From: an uncultured bacterium | GTDB lineage: Bacteria > Pseudomonadota > Alphaproteobacteria > Sphingomonadales > Sphingomonadaceae | Assembly: GCA_903884945.1 (NCBI GenBank) | Contig: CAISGR010000020.1 | Coordinates: 22,256-86,255 of the forward strand | Length of the DNA stretch: 64,000 nucleotides | Direction of reading: 5' to 3' | The notes under the pieces: generated by a model | Database searches by the model: none | What the model was told of the DNA's origin: nothing | What the model saw: only the letters and a program-made list of their open reading frames with translations | Shown here: positions 43,571-53,640 of the stretch, piece by piece | Layout of the letters: every line of letters starts with the position of its first letter | How positions within the stretch are numbered: the first letter of the stretch is position 1 | Translations under genes and position numbers: made by a program

Positions 43571-46500
43571 CAAGCGATGCCCGCTATGTCGAGCTGCAGG
43601 TCACGACGCATTTCAGCTTCCTGCGCGGCGCGTCATCGCCCGAAGAGCTGTTTGCTGCCGCGGCTCTGCTGGGACTGCCCGCGCTCGGTATCGTCGATCG
43701 CAGTTCCGTGGCGGGCGTCGTGCGGGCTTGGGACGCCGAGAAGACGACAGGCGTACGTTCGATCATCGGTTGCCGCCTGGATCTCGTGGATGGCACGGCC
43801 TTTCTCGTCTACCCGACTGATCGCGCCGCCTATGGGCATATGTGCCGCTTGCTGAGCATCGGCAAAGAGCGCGCTGGAAAGGGTGCCTGCCACCTTGACT
43901 GGCCCGACCTCGAGCAGTGGCATGAGGGTCTCATTGCGATCCTTGTTCCGGACCGCGCGGATACGGTGGCCGAAGGGGCGCTCTCGCGCGCCAGGAGGAT
44001 CTTCCGTGATCGCCTATATCTAGCGCTATCCATTCGCCGCCGGCCGAAGGACGCGATCCGACTGCGCGATCTCGCGAACATGGCGGCCGCCGCCCGCGTG
44101 CCGACCGTCGCCACCAATGATGTTCTCTACCATTCGCCAGATCGGCGGATGCTGCAGGATGTCGTGACCTGCGTCCGAGAGCGATGCACGATCGACGAGC
44201 TTGGCGATCGGCGCGAACGATTTGCAGACCGCCACCTGAAGACCGGCGAGGAAATGGACCGGCTCTTCCGCCGTTATCTCAACGACGCCACCCCGGTCTC
44301 GCGCACACTGGAGGTAGCAAAACGCTGCACGTTCAGTCTTGAAGAGCTGCGCTACCAATATCCGGACGAGATCAGCGTTCCTGGTCGAACGCCGCAGGAA
44401 GAGCTGGAGCGGCTCACCTGGGAAAAGGCGCCCGAGCGCTATCCTGAAGGAATCGAGGGCAAGGTCCGTACCCAGCTCGAGCACGAATTGAAGCTAATCG
44501 CCGATCTGGAATACGCACCGTATTTTCTGACGGTCCATTCGATCGTCGCCGAGGCGCGGCGGCGTGAGATCATTTGTCAGGGGCGAGGGTCAGCGGCGAA
44601 CAGCGCGGTTTGCTACGTACTCGGCATCACGTCGATCGATCCTGTCCGATCTGAGCTTCTGTTCGAGCGCTTCGTTTCGGCCGAGCGGCGCGAGCCGCCC
44701 GATATCGATGTCGATTTCGAGCATGAGCGCCGCGAGGAAGTGATCCAGTGGATTTATGAGACCTATGGCCGGACGCGGTCTGCGTTGACGGCGGTCGTGA
44801 CCCGCTATCGTGCACGCGGCGCGGTCCGCGACGTCGGCAAGGCGCTGGGTCTCAGCGAGGACATGACGGCCGGCCTCTCCGGTGCGGTCTGGAGCTGGAG
44901 TCGCGAGGGCGTCGAGGAAAAGCATGCCGAAGAGCTCAACATGGACCTCAGCGATCGGCGGCTCGCGCTGACGCTGGAGCTGGCGCGGCAGCTCATCAAT
45001 ACGCCGCGGCATCTATCGCAGCACCCAGGCGGGTTCGTGCTCACCCGCGATCGGCTCGACGAGCTCGTTCCGATCGAGCCAGCGGCAATGGAGGACCGAC
45101 AAGTCATCGAGTGGGACAAGGACGATATCGACCTATTGGGGTTCATGAAGGTCGATGTCCTAGCCCTCGGCATGTTATCGTGCATGCGGAGAGCGTTTGA
45201 ATTCCTAGAGGCCGACAAAGGGGTGAAACTCGATCTCGCCACGATACCGGCAGAGGATCCGGCGACCTACGCGATGATCCGCAAAGCAGACACTTTGGGC
45301 GTTTTCCAGATCGAGAGTCGCGCGCAGATGGCTTCCATTCCGCTGATGGCGCCGCGTACCTTCTATGATTTGGTAATTCAGGTGGCGATCGTCCGCCCGG
45401 GACCGATTCAGGGCGATATGGTCCACCCTTACCGCCGGCGTCGAAACGGCGAGGAGGAGGTTACCTACCCCACCGAAGAGCTCCGACGGGTGCTCGAGAA
45501 GACCTTGGGCGTACCGCTGTTCCAGGAGCAGGCGATGCGCGTGGCGATCGAGTGCGCCGGCTTCACCGCGAGCGAAGCCGACCTCCTCCGCCGGGCAATG
45601 GCTACCTTCAAGCTCACCGGCGGCGTCTCCCATTTTCGGGACAAGCTGATCGATGGCATGGTTTCACGCGGCTACGATCAGGATTTCGCGGAGCGTACTT
45701 TCAAGCAGATTGAGGGATTCGGCTCCTATGGGTTCCCTGAAAGCCACGCAGCGAGCTTCGCGCTGATCGCCTATGCCAGCAGTTGGGTGAAGTGCCATCA
45801 CCCCGACATATTCTGCGCGGCCCTCCTGAACGCCCAGCCCATGGGCTTCTATGCGCCCGCTCAGATCGTGCGCGACGCGCGGCAGCACGGGGTTGAGGTT
45901 CGCCCGATCGACGTGAACCACAGCCGCTGGGATTGCACGCTGGAGCCCACGGGCGGCCGCTACCTCGCCGTGCGTCTGGGTCTGCGCATGGTGACTGATC
46001 TTGCCAATAAGGACGCCGCAGCCATCGTCACCGCGCGCGCCGATCAAGCCTTTGAGAGCGTCGAAGAAATCCAGCGCCGATCGGGCGTAGGCCGGGGCGC
46101 TCTCGACCGTATCGGCGAGGCCGACGGATTTGGATCGCTGGGGAGCACCCGGCGCCAGGGACTATGGAGCGTGAAGGGACTCGGCAACGCGGCGCTGCCG
46201 CTGTTCGCCGCGGCCGACGAGCGAGAGGGCAAGCTGCGAGAGGAAGCGATCGAACCGACGGTCATTCTTGCGCCGATGGGCGCCGGCGCTGAAGTCGTCG
46301 AGGACTATCGCGCGTCCGGTCTGTCGCTACGTGCCCATCCCCTCGCCTTCCTGCGCGACGAGCTGCGCAGCCGCAAGATAATCACATGCGAGGAACTTCA
46401 ATCCGTGAAGGACGGCCGTTGGATCAATCTCGCCGGGATCGTGCTGGTCAGACAGAAGCCGGGCTCGGCGAAAGGGGTCATGTTCATCACCCTCGAAGAC

Positions 46501-46878
46501 GAAACGAATGTCGCCAACCTCGTCGTCTGGACGAATGTCTTTGAGAAACATCGACGCATCGTGCTGGGTTCGTCGATGATGGGTGTGCGGGGTCAGGTCC
46601 AGCGCGAGGGCGAGGTGATCCATGTGATCGCGCAGCGGCTCGAAGACCTGTCGCCGCTGCTCGCGAGCGTCGGCAACCGGGCAGATGTCGCCGATATCTA
46701 CCGGCTAAGCCGTGCCGACGTGGTCAAAAGCCCGATGCGCCCTGATCCACGCGACCCGGAATCGCCGCTCGGCCGGCAGCCGCGCGACATCTTCATTCCT
46801 GATCTGCGGCTAGGCTCGGGCATCGTTCCGGGACGGCAGACCGAGGGGATCAAGGTCAAGCCGCGCGACTTCCGCTAG
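43567..46878 (+). CDS. dnaE2: Error-prone DNA polymerase DnaE2 (ImuC)
   Basis: A 1103-residue C-family polymerase. The catalytic acids lie in [10 protein letters not shown] (about residue 378) and in [11 protein letters not shown] (about 527); the N-terminal PHP domain starts [22 protein letters not shown], typical of DnaE2. An OB fold follows near residue 960. It copies damaged DNA with low fidelity under SOS control. Third gene of the imuA-imuB-dnaE2 operon. It overlaps the end of the convergent gene by 4 bases. Confidence 0.96.
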   Translation: MTSDARYVELQVTTHFSFLRGASSPEELFAAAALLGLPALGIVDRSSVAGVVRAWDAEKTTGVRSIIGCRLDLVDGTAFLVYPTDRAAYGHMCRLLSIGKERAGKGACHLDWPDLEQWHEGLIAILVPDRADTVAEGALSRARRIFRDRLYLALSIRRRPKDAIRLRDLANMAAAARVPTVATNDVLYHSPDRRMLQDVVTCVRERCTIDELGDRRERFADRHLKTGEEMDRLFRRYLNDATPVSRTLEVAKRCTFSLEELRYQYPDEISVPGRTPQEELERLTWEKAPERYPEGIEGKVRTQLEHELKLIADLEYAPYFLTVHSIVAEARRREIICQGRGSAANSAVCYVLGITSIDPVRSELLFERFVSAERREPPDIDVDFEHERREEVIQWIYETYGRTRSALTAVVTRYRARGAVRDVGKALGLSEDMTAGLSGAVWSWSREGVEEKHAEELNMDLSDRRLALTLELARQLINTPRHLSQHPGGFVLTRDRLDELVPIEPAAMEDRQVIEWDKDDIDLLGFMKVDVLALGMLSCMRRAFEFLEADKGVKLDLATIPAEDPATYAMIRKADTLGVFQIESRAQMASIPLMAPRTFYDLVIQVAIVRPGPIQGDMVHPYRRRRNGEEEVTYPTEELRRVLEKTLGVPLFQEQAMRVAIECAGFTASEADLLRRAMATFKLTGGVSHFRDKLIDGMVSRGYDQDFAERTFKQIEGFGSYGFPESHAASFALIAYASSWVKCHHPDIFCAALLNAQPMGFYAPAQIVRDARQHGVEVRPIDVNHSRWDCTLEPTGGRYLAVRLGLRMVTDLANKDAAAIVTARADQAFESVEEIQRRSGVGRGALDRIGEADGFGSLGSTRRQGLWSVKGLGNAALPLFAAADEREGKLREEAIEPTVILAPMGAGAEVVEDYRASGLSLRAHPLAFLRDELRSRKIITCEELQSVKDGRWINLAGIVLVRQKPGSAKGVMFITLEDETNVANLVVWTNVFEKHRRIVLGSSMMGVRGQVQREGEVIHVIAQRLEDLSPLLASVGNRADVADIYRLSRADVVKSPMRPDPRDPESPLGRQPRDIFIPDLRLGSGIVPGRQTEGIKVKPRDFR

Positions 46879-47963
46879 CCGCCGAGAATCTTCTGCTCGC
46901 CGAGCCCCATGAGATAGCCAACATAGTCGTCTACACCCTCGGGACCTTCCGGAGGCGGCCGGCTTTCTGCCTCTGCCATGGCGTCGGTCGCGAAGCGTGC
47001 AACCGCTGCGGCATCACCTCGCCACCATGGCTCCACTCTCGCAGCGAGCGCTGTCTCGAAGCCTGCCATGTCCTCGGCGTCGATAAAGAGGAGCGGCGCG
47101 ATCTCAGCGAGCGCTCTGTCGGCTGTTGCCAGCAGGAACCGTTTGGTCTCGTAAGGCTCCGTCATCGCTCTCCGTGACAGATCACTCAGATACGTGACAT
47201 CCCAGGCGGCATTGCGGATTCCGGTTAGCGCTCGCTGCCGATCCGGCGACCGGAGCTGCTTGAACAGCCCCGCCTTGGCGGCGAACGGCGAGAAGAACAT
47301 CGAGCTATAGAGCGCTGCGGGTCCGGCGATGATGAAATCGCTGGCCATCCACTGATAGAGCCTCTCGGCACGCTCGCGCGGACTCATCGGTGAGAGTTCG
47401 AGTTCAGCAGCCTTGAGCAGCACCACGTAATTGCAGCGCCAACGATGGAATGGCTGCGCGAGGTCATACTCTTCGCGGTCAGCCGGGCCGGTCGACGGAA
47501 GGGCGTCAGCCCTGCCGAGAGCCACATCGATCCAAGCATGCGCCTGCCCAACATCGGCGGAACGAAACCACTGCAGTTCCTCAAGCGCGGCTTCGTTTCC
47601 GTGCGCGTGCGCCAATTCACGAAAAGCAATCACCGGCTCCAGGTCCAAATTCATGGATTGAGACAAGGCCATGAGGTCGACGGCAACCTGGGTGGGACCA
47701 TCGAGCGGCCTGCGCACCCCTTCCTTCGCAATCTTCGCCATCCGCGACGCTACATTGCGATCGACCAGCACGACGGTGCTCGACCGGTCAATGAGCTCCG
47801 CATAGAGAAGAGCTTCGATCGACACCAAGCCCGCCGCTGGCGCAATGAACCCTGGGATGAGGCTGTTAGAACCGGCGAGCCTCGACGCAATCGCCTCGAC
47901 ATCCTCTCGCGGGAAATCGGCCGAAATCCGGAAAAAGATGTTGGCGTCTTCTTCGAGGTTCAT
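46875..47963 (-). CDS. Hypothetical protein
   Basis: A 362-residue, largely helical acidic protein. An early block [21 protein letters not shown] contains an Asp after a hydrophobic strand, which recalls a PIN-like or Toprim-like start, but the rest does not confirm either. C-terminal half is helical and Ala-rich. Convergent with dnaE2. No family is recognised. Confidence 0.7.
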   Translation of the reverse strand: MNLEEDANIFFRISADFPREDVEAIASRLAGSNSLIPGFIAPAAGLVSIEALLYAELIDRSSTVVLVDRNVASRMAKIAKEGVRRPLDGPTQVAVDLMALSQSMNLDLEPVIAFRELAHAHGNEAALEELQWFRSADVGQAHAWIDVALGRADALPSTGPADREEYDLAQPFHRWRCNYVVLLKAAELELSPMSPRERAERLYQWMASDFIIAGPAALYSSMFFSPFAAKAGLFKQLRSPDRQRALTGIRNAAWDVTYLSDLSRRAMTEPYETKRFLLATADRALAEIAPLLFIDAEDMAGFETALAARVEPWWRGDAAAVARFATDAMAEAESRPPPEGPEGVDDYVGYLMGLGEQKILGG

Positions 47964-48035
47964 CGGCTTCTTCTATCACAATGGGAGAGGGTTCAAGGCT
48001 CGACGAGCAGCCGCGGCATCGGAAAGTCAGAAAGG

Positions 48036-48908
48036 CTATTCGGGCCCGCGAGAAACGGGCTCGAGGAAGCGATCTACGAGATCATAATACTGCCTGTTGT
48101 CGGCATAGACATATTGCTGCGCGCTCTGGATCGATATGCGGTTCGCGCTGTCGATCAGCGCTGGCGGCTGAAGGGCATCAAGCTGATTCAGGAGATCACT
48201 GCTGTAGCTGGCAAGGAAGATCGCCGTCGGCGACAACGGCAGCGAGATCAGGCAGTCCGGTGACGCGAGCCCGGGCAGCATGCAGATCGGGAAGTCGCTG
48301 GTAACGAGTCCGTAGGGCCCGTCGCGAAAATGAAAGACGCGCCAGTCCATCCGCGCAATGTCGGCTTTCATCTGCGGAAGCTCGACCAGGCCGGGGATGA
48401 GGGTGGTGCCGAAATCCTCGACCAGGCCATCAATGCCACGCTCGCGCAAAAACTCCATGAGGGTTGGCGGATCGATAGCCCGCCGCAGCGCTTCATATTC
48501 CTCGGGCCGCTTGATGATTTCCTGCGCCAGCATCTCTGACGCATCGGCCTTTAGTTTCCTGAGAAGGTTTGGCAGGCGGACAAGCAAGGACATTAGGAAA
48601 CGAACCCACGCCATGCGCAGATCCATCGGCAGGACCGGCCGGGTTTCGCTCAGCAGAATACGCAGCGCCCGCGAAGCCGGGTCATCCACCTCCGGCCCCA
48701 TGAACTCACGCTCGATCGCGTTTCGATGCTCCGGCGCCACACCGTTCAGGGCGTAGAGGCCCTTCTCTGCCCCGATCGACTTGGGCGCGTATTCGCGCAC
48801 AAAGAGTTTCCCGCGCTGGCGCGAATAGGTCGAGAGCTGCCCCTGACCGTTCGCCCATCGGGACAGATAGAACTGCGGCAGGAAATGGTGACGATCTGGA
48901 TCGCTCAA
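48036..48908 (-). CDS. DUF4238 protein
   Basis: A 290-residue protein starting with the family hallmark HHFLPQFYLSRW, followed by a basic segment RQRGKLFVREYAPKSIGAEKGLY. The C-terminal part has GLVTSDFPICM and a conserved ISLPLSP block. DUF4238 genes are frequent in defence islands and on mobile elements, but their biochemical activity is not established. It lies 31 bases from the SRAP gene read in the same direction. Confidence 0.85.
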   Translation of the reverse strand: MSDPDRHHFLPQFYLSRWANGQGQLSTYSRQRGKLFVREYAPKSIGAEKGLYALNGVAPEHRNAIEREFMGPEVDDPASRALRILLSETRPVLPMDLRMAWVRFLMSLLVRLPNLLRKLKADASEMLAQEIIKRPEEYEALRRAIDPPTLMEFLRERGIDGLVEDFGTTLIPGLVELPQMKADIARMDWRVFHFRDGPYGLVTSDFPICMLPGLASPDCLISLPLSPTAIFLASYSSDLLNQLDALQPPALIDSANRISIQSAQQYVYADNRQYYDLVDRFLEPVSRGPE

Positions 48909-48939
48909 GCCGGATCTCCGGCAGCTTCCCGGCGCTGGC

Positions 48940-49554
48940 TCACAAGAGCGCCTGTTGCTGGCTCGGCGGCGGATAGACCTGGGTGGGGATGAGGCTACCC
49001 TTCGGAAGGACGCGCAGCACCTCGTTCGCCGGTACGGACGGATCGAGCCAGTCGGCCCAGGAATCGCGCGGAAGCGGGATTATCTGCCGCCGGTGATAGG
49101 GCTTGATGTCCTCGCCCGGCTCGGTGGTCAGCAATGTGAAGGCCTCGCCCTCCGCCGTCGACCGCCAGATTCCCGCGATGCAGAACCAATCATGGTCTCG
49201 CATCGTGAAGAGCCACTTTGTCTTGCGCTTCTGTTTGGGATCCTCGGGCTGCGTAAACTCGTAGAATCCGTCGGCAAGGATCAGGCAGCGATGCGAGGAG
49301 AACTCGCGCCCTTCCGACTGATAATTGTAGACCGGCTTGCCGTTGTGCCCCGGCCAGCTCCATCGTCGATTGACGAGTTCGCCCACACCCCTGCCCTCGC
49401 CGCTGCGGACGATCGGCGCGATATCGCTGATCTTGATATCCTCGCGGGCCGCGACATTCGGCGTACCCTCGGGCATTTTGATCTTGATCTTGAGGTCGTC
49501 GAAATCCTCGACAATCGAGGCTATGTCGACCTCCAAACGATAGTCATTGCACAT
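48940..49554 (-). CDS. SRAP-family (YedK/HMCES-like) protein
   Basis: A 204-residue protein beginning MCNDYR, so Cys2 becomes the N-terminal nucleophile after removal of Met. RCLILADGFYEF supplies the conserved Glu, and PYHRRQIIP the position of the active-site His. SRAP proteins form covalent links with abasic sites in single-stranded DNA and protect them. The promoter region holds a LexA box, so SOS induction is likely. Confidence 0.9.
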   Translation of the reverse strand: MCNDYRLEVDIASIVEDFDDLKIKIKMPEGTPNVAAREDIKISDIAPIVRSGEGRGVGELVNRRWSWPGHNGKPVYNYQSEGREFSSHRCLILADGFYEFTQPEDPKQKRKTKWLFTMRDHDWFCIAGIWRSTAEGEAFTLLTTEPGEDIKPYHRRQIIPLPRDSWADWLDPSVPANEVLRVLPKGSLIPTQVYPPPSQQQALL

Positions 49555-49591
49555 CGATCATCCGTTCCGCTCGCCCTTGCGACTCAAGTTC

Positions 49592-49606
49592 GTTCCGTAT
49601 ATGTTC
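49592..49606. promoter_or_regulatory. LexA (SOS) box between divergent SRAP genes
   Basis: GTTC-cgtatat-GTTC, an exact match to the alphaproteobacterial LexA consensus. It lies in the 57-base gap between two divergent SRAP-family genes and could control both; it ends 5 bases before the ATG of the rightward gene. Confidence 0.8.
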
Positions 49607-49611
49607 TTTGT

Positions 49612-50130
49612 ATGGCGACGCCAACAGCCTTCGACTCCGAGGCTCCCCTCGAGAAGCTCTTGCCCATCATCCGGCGAAATCCGGACGATATGCAAGAAGT
49701 GGAAATGGTCGAGGCGCGGTGGGGCTCCAATCCCCGCTTTAGCGACGGCACGTCGTATCGGTTCGCGCGATCGGAGGGGAAGACCTTTCCCAACCAGCGC
49801 TGCCTCGTGCCGGCGTCCGAATTTCACATGACCGTGGGCGACAAGCAGTATCGAGTGAAGCTCGACGACGGCAACTTCTTCTACCTGGCGGCGGTCTGGG
49901 AGCCGGCGCTGGCCGAGTGGCCGTTGTCGTTCCGGGTCATCACGGTCGCCGCCAATCCAGAGGTCAGCCGGTATCAGGATCGCCATGGCGCGATCATCCT
50001 GCGCCGACAGCGGATGCAGTGGCTCGATTACACGATCCCCGAAATCGAGCTGCTGGAAACGCCCCCGGCGCGGACCTTCGTTGTCGAAGAGATCACGAGC
50101 GGTCCGCGGCAAAAGGCGCTCGCGCTCTAA
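49612..50130 (+). CDS. SRAP-like paralogue without the Cys2 nucleophile
   Basis: A 172-residue protein with the SRAP core: YRFARSEGKTFPNQRCLVPASEF and a later RYQDRHGAIILRRQRMQWLD. It begins MATPTAFDS, and so lacks the N-terminal Met-Cys of active SRAP proteins; no in-frame upstream Met-Cys start is found. It may bind DNA without crosslinking, or have lost its function. It is divergent from the full SRAP gene and convergent with the 50127-51749 gene. Confidence 0.75.
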   Translation: MATPTAFDSEAPLEKLLPIIRRNPDDMQEVEMVEARWGSNPRFSDGTSYRFARSEGKTFPNQRCLVPASEFHMTVGDKQYRVKLDDGNFFYLAAVWEPALAEWPLSFRVITVAANPEVSRYQDRHGAIILRRQRMQWLDYTIPEIELLETPPARTFVVEEITSGPRQKALAL

Positions 50131-51749
50131 TCTGGAAGGACGATCGCCATTGCGGCGAGCTGACTGACCAAGGCGGCCCTGGTTACAGGCACGTCGAAGC
50201 GCCATTCGAGCAAACGCGTGCCGTGACGCGCGAGCAGCAACCGCTTCTTCGCGTCCCGCGCGCAGGTAAGCTCGAAGCCTTCTTGTCCGCCGAAGAGCGC
50301 GATCGGTTCATAATGCTGCTGTCCCTGATATTCGATTGCGAGGCCCAGTTCCGGCACATGGATGTCGATGGACTGCATACCGAGGAACGCCGGCCGCCAT
50401 TGGTGGACCGCTGAGGGCCAAATCGAGCGAACCAGATCGAAAAGCGCGACCTCGGACACCCAGCCACGCCCTATCTCAGGGATGGAACGCTCCCGGCGAA
50501 ACGCTTCCTCGGCCGCCACCATGGAGTTCGCGAAAAACTCCGAAGCGCCGGTGTCGGCGACGCCGATATTCCTCGAGAAGATTCGGCCGCGCTGACCGCT
50601 CGGGTTGGAGAATTGCGCCATGTGGCGCCGGTATGTCGCCCAATCGGCAGCCTGTGGCAGCGGCGGGATCATCGACGATCCAAAATCCGGTCGCAACCGG
50701 GTCATCTCCTCAAGGACCGGCGGTTCCAAGGCGAACTGGGCGTCGAGATGGTCGAGGAAAGCATCGAATTCCTCGAGCAGTCGCCCGGCGATAAGCGAGT
50801 TCTCGGCATGTTTGCGGGCCAGGACGCGGATATCCTGGGCCTGCAGCGGCGTCTTGGTGAGAAACCGCAGATAGATGACCTCGTCGAACAACGGCTCGCG
50901 GTCACGGCCGGGAATGGCTTCCACCAGGGCCAGCGCTTCGTCGAGGCGATCAGCCTCCGTAAGCTCGAGCACACGCTGCCAGTGCGGATCTGGATCCCAT
51001 GGTCCTGCGGTCAGGTCGGGCAAGTCTTCGGGAAGACCCTTGCCGTCGACGCCCCGCCATTGGGGGCCAAGCAGTCGGGCCTGAAAGCCGTAACCCCTCG
51101 CCTTTTCATTCTCGTTCCAAATGCGCGCAATCGGCAACGTCGGATCGAGCGGATTGGACGTCCAGGATTGGCCCTGCGGAATTCCGTCGGGCCGCATGAC
51201 ATAGCCGATATCGAAGCCGGCGACGGAATAGTCGCCCGTGGCGAGATCACCGATCGATTCCACAATGCGCTCGAACAACCGGACCTGATCCTTGCGCACC
51301 CCGATCGAGATGAGCGCGCGCCCGCGCGGAGAGGTTTGTCGCGACACGGCCGGCGCATAGGTAGCCAGCTCAACGGCGCGTTGCCGGCGGATACCCGGTC
51401 CTTCCAGGAAGTGGATCCGGTGGGTGATCTCCTCAGGGAAATCGGGGTAGGTCAGCGAAACCGGGGCGACTGCCTTGGACGGTCGCTTCTTCGGTGGAGC
51501 CTCCGGGCCATATTCCGAGAGCAGCTCACCACAGAGCGCCGACAGCCGCGCAAAGTGCGTCGCCGCGGCCGAGCCCGGCGCGCGCTTTCCCGCAAGCGTC
51601 CCATAGAGTTTCTGCCACTTCGCGAGATCCTTTCGGTAGAGCTCGCGGTAGGTCCTGTTGCGCAGCGTGTCCTCGTAAAGCTTGGCCGCCGCGCGAAAAC
51701 CCGCGAGTCCGATGTCTCCCGTTTCAGGCGGAGGAGGCTTGAGGATCAT
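50127..51749 (-). CDS. Large protein with C-terminal PD-(D/E)xK-like nuclease domain
   Basis: A 540-residue protein. Near the C terminus (about residues 458-485) SIDIHVPELGLAIEYQGQQHYEP has the nuclease pattern Asp ... Glu-x-Gln, followed by a strand-helix typical of very-short-patch or DUF559-like endonucleases (RHGTRLLEWRF). The N-terminal 400 residues are unrecognised, helical and with GRIFSRNIGVADTGASEF before the nuclease part. It starts 11 bases after the TIR-like gene and is probably cotranscribed with it. Confidence 0.7.
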   Translation of the reverse strand: MILKPPPPETGDIGLAGFRAAAKLYEDTLRNRTYRELYRKDLAKWQKLYGTLAGKRAPGSAAATHFARLSALCGELLSEYGPEAPPKKRPSKAVAPVSLTYPDFPEEITHRIHFLEGPGIRRQRAVELATYAPAVSRQTSPRGRALISIGVRKDQVRLFERIVESIGDLATGDYSVAGFDIGYVMRPDGIPQGQSWTSNPLDPTLPIARIWNENEKARGYGFQARLLGPQWRGVDGKGLPEDLPDLTAGPWDPDPHWQRVLELTEADRLDEALALVEAIPGRDREPLFDEVIYLRFLTKTPLQAQDIRVLARKHAENSLIAGRLLEEFDAFLDHLDAQFALEPPVLEEMTRLRPDFGSSMIPPLPQAADWATYRRHMAQFSNPSGQRGRIFSRNIGVADTGASEFFANSMVAAEEAFRRERSIPEIGRGWVSEVALFDLVRSIWPSAVHQWRPAFLGMQSIDIHVPELGLAIEYQGQQHYEPIALFGGQEGFELTCARDAKKRLLLARHGTRLLEWRFDVPVTRAALVSQLAAMAIVLPD

Positions 51750-51760
51750 GGTGTCGCTCG

Positions 51761-53422
51761 TCAGCCGAACGACGGCGAGCCATCGGCCCATCCGGACGCC
51801 TGCCACAGGATATTGAACTGGTCGCGCAGCTGAGGCTGCATGGCGGCGGAAAGATCCTCCGCCTGCAACTCGGGTAGGAACAGCTCCGGCTTTCGTATCG
51901 TCCTGCCGCCCCCACGGGACCGCGTGAGCTCAACATCCTCAACGCCGCGCAAGGCGATGGAAACCAGACCTGGTCCGGCTAGGCCGATCGCCGCGAGGAC
52001 GCCGGCTAGCCGTTCAACATGCGCCACGATCGATCCTTCAAGCGCTCGGCCATCAACGAGGATTTGCTCGTCCGCATCATCGACACGACCACCAATGGTC
52101 GCTTCATATTCGATGACACCAGGGCGCACGAAGCGGGTCCGCCATCTGGTTTCGGGATTGTTGTCCGTGCGGATCAGCGGCAGCCCGAAACTCCACCACT
52201 GACGCTCGTCGGAATCCGACTGGACCCTGACCTGCGTGTCAGGCGGAAAACGCGATGCGGCGGCCAGCACGACCTTCGGGTCAAGGGAAGGCCGATCCAT
52301 CGCGGCAAGAGGAACGAGGCGGAGGATCATGCTGGGAACGGCGACGATCTCAGGGAGCCCGCCCCGCATGCGGTCGGCGGCAAGCTCCCCTGCTGCCTGC
52401 CTCGCGGCTTCCCACCGGGGATCGACCTGCGGCGCTGCCGGTGCCGGCGCCGCGATACGGACCCGCGAGCGGCCGGCCTTCTCGAAAGCGTCGATCGCTT
52501 CGATCAGGGTCGTAGATCGCGCATTCAATTCCCTGATGGCATCGTGCGTGCCCTGCTGGGTGCCGTGCTTCACGTTATAGTCGGTTCTCGGCCACGCCAT
52601 ATTCGGATTGCGGTCCATGACATGGGTGCGTTCGTAGACCAGCTCCATCAGCGAGCTATTGGCCGCACGCAGCGCCGTGCCCGCCTCCTGCAGGACTTGA
52701 TCCTCGAAATCGAACTCAGCCCCGGCCCATGTGGCAGCGATATCGCCGAGCGGATCGAGCGCCTTTCGCGGATAGGGTTCGCCGAAGTTATGCTCGCGCA
52801 GGAACTGGCGTAGCCGCTCCGGGATCTGGGTCCGGAACCGCTGGAGCAATTCGACATCGTGAGGATGTGGCTGTTCCGGCGGCTGCGCCGCGCGCAGGAC
52901 CTCGTCATCGAGGATCAGGCGAAGCGCGGTCTCCAGATCCTTCTGCAGCCCGAGCCGGGCCGCTTGGCGATCCTCGTCCGTCGCATCCGGCGGGCAGTAG
53001 AACAGGATCGGCCGCTTGAAATGGGTCAGGTCGAACGGGAGGGGATGCTCGTCCGGGTGACCCATGGCCGTGTTCATCACGCCGATCATCCTGGCCCACC
53101 CGCGCGACTTCAGCGCCCAACCATGCTCGAGCAGGACATTGGGATTGGGCGAAAGCTGCCCTTTTGCCCGCGTCGCGACATGCGTGAGGTCGGAGAGAAA
53201 GGCGACAGCGCGGTCGATCTTGCCGAAAATCGTTTCGGCCAGAGGCGGCATGCCCGATACCCCGACCGTATCGCGGTCGGCCTGCACATTGCGATCGGCA
53301 GGATCGACGTCCGCGTCCGCGTTCACAGCGCGGATGGCACGATCCAACGCGTGCTGGATAAAGCCGCGGCCAATTCGATTATCGGTGTCGCTCTGCCAGG
53401 AGTAGAAGATGTGGTGCGGCAT
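51761..53422 (-). CDS. Protein with N-terminal TIR-like nucleotide-binding domain
   Basis: A 553-residue protein. The first 120 residues fit the TIR-like (PF10137-type) fold: IFYSWQSDTDN at 5-15, an acidic loop, and PNPNVLLEHGWAL at 92-104 with the probable catalytic Glu99. Such domains cleave or bind NAD-type nucleotides in several defence systems. The rest has a DUF-like middle and a Pro/Ala-rich linker with no recognised domain. It is followed by the nuclease-like gene and is divergent from the Argonaute operon. Confidence 0.75.
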   Translation of the reverse strand: MPHHIFYSWQSDTDNRIGRGFIQHALDRAIRAVNADADVDPADRNVQADRDTVGVSGMPPLAETIFGKIDRAVAFLSDLTHVATRAKGQLSPNPNVLLEHGWALKSRGWARMIGVMNTAMGHPDEHPLPFDLTHFKRPILFYCPPDATDEDRQAARLGLQKDLETALRLILDDEVLRAAQPPEQPHPHDVELLQRFRTQIPERLRQFLREHNFGEPYPRKALDPLGDIAATWAGAEFDFEDQVLQEAGTALRAANSSLMELVYERTHVMDRNPNMAWPRTDYNVKHGTQQGTHDAIRELNARSTTLIEAIDAFEKAGRSRVRIAAPAPAAPQVDPRWEAARQAAGELAADRMRGGLPEIVAVPSMILRLVPLAAMDRPSLDPKVVLAAASRFPPDTQVRVQSDSDERQWWSFGLPLIRTDNNPETRWRTRFVRPGVIEYEATIGGRVDDADEQILVDGRALEGSIVAHVERLAGVLAAIGLAGPGLVSIALRGVEDVELTRSRGGGRTIRKPELFLPELQAEDLSAAMQPQLRDQFNILWQASGWADGSPSFG

Positions 53423-53531
53423 TCAGGTGACGATTCTCGTTATTGGCCCAGGCCCCCTAGCTAACATGCCTTCATCGTTCGGGCAGCAGTTACAGGAAAG
53501 CCCCCTCCTTCAGCCAAGTGATTGTCATCAA

Positions 53532-53566
53532 TGACACTTTACCAAGCGTTTCTGGGTAAAGTGTCA
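53532..53566. promoter_or_regulatory. Perfect 12-bp inverted repeat ahead of the Argonaute operon
   Basis: TGACACTTTACC at 53532-53543 and GGTAAAGTGTCA at 53555-53566, separated by 11 bases. A smaller GTCAT-ca-ATGAC palindrome overlaps its left arm. It lies in the 218-base gap between the divergent TIR-like gene and the Mrr-TIR-APAZ gene, about 75 bases before the latter, and so could be an operator for one or both. Confidence 0.65.
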
Positions 53567-53640
53567 CGGATGGCACACCGTGGGTGATCTTATCTTCGAG
53601 TTCCTTGACCCCGTACCAATTGATCCCACAAACAGCTCGA

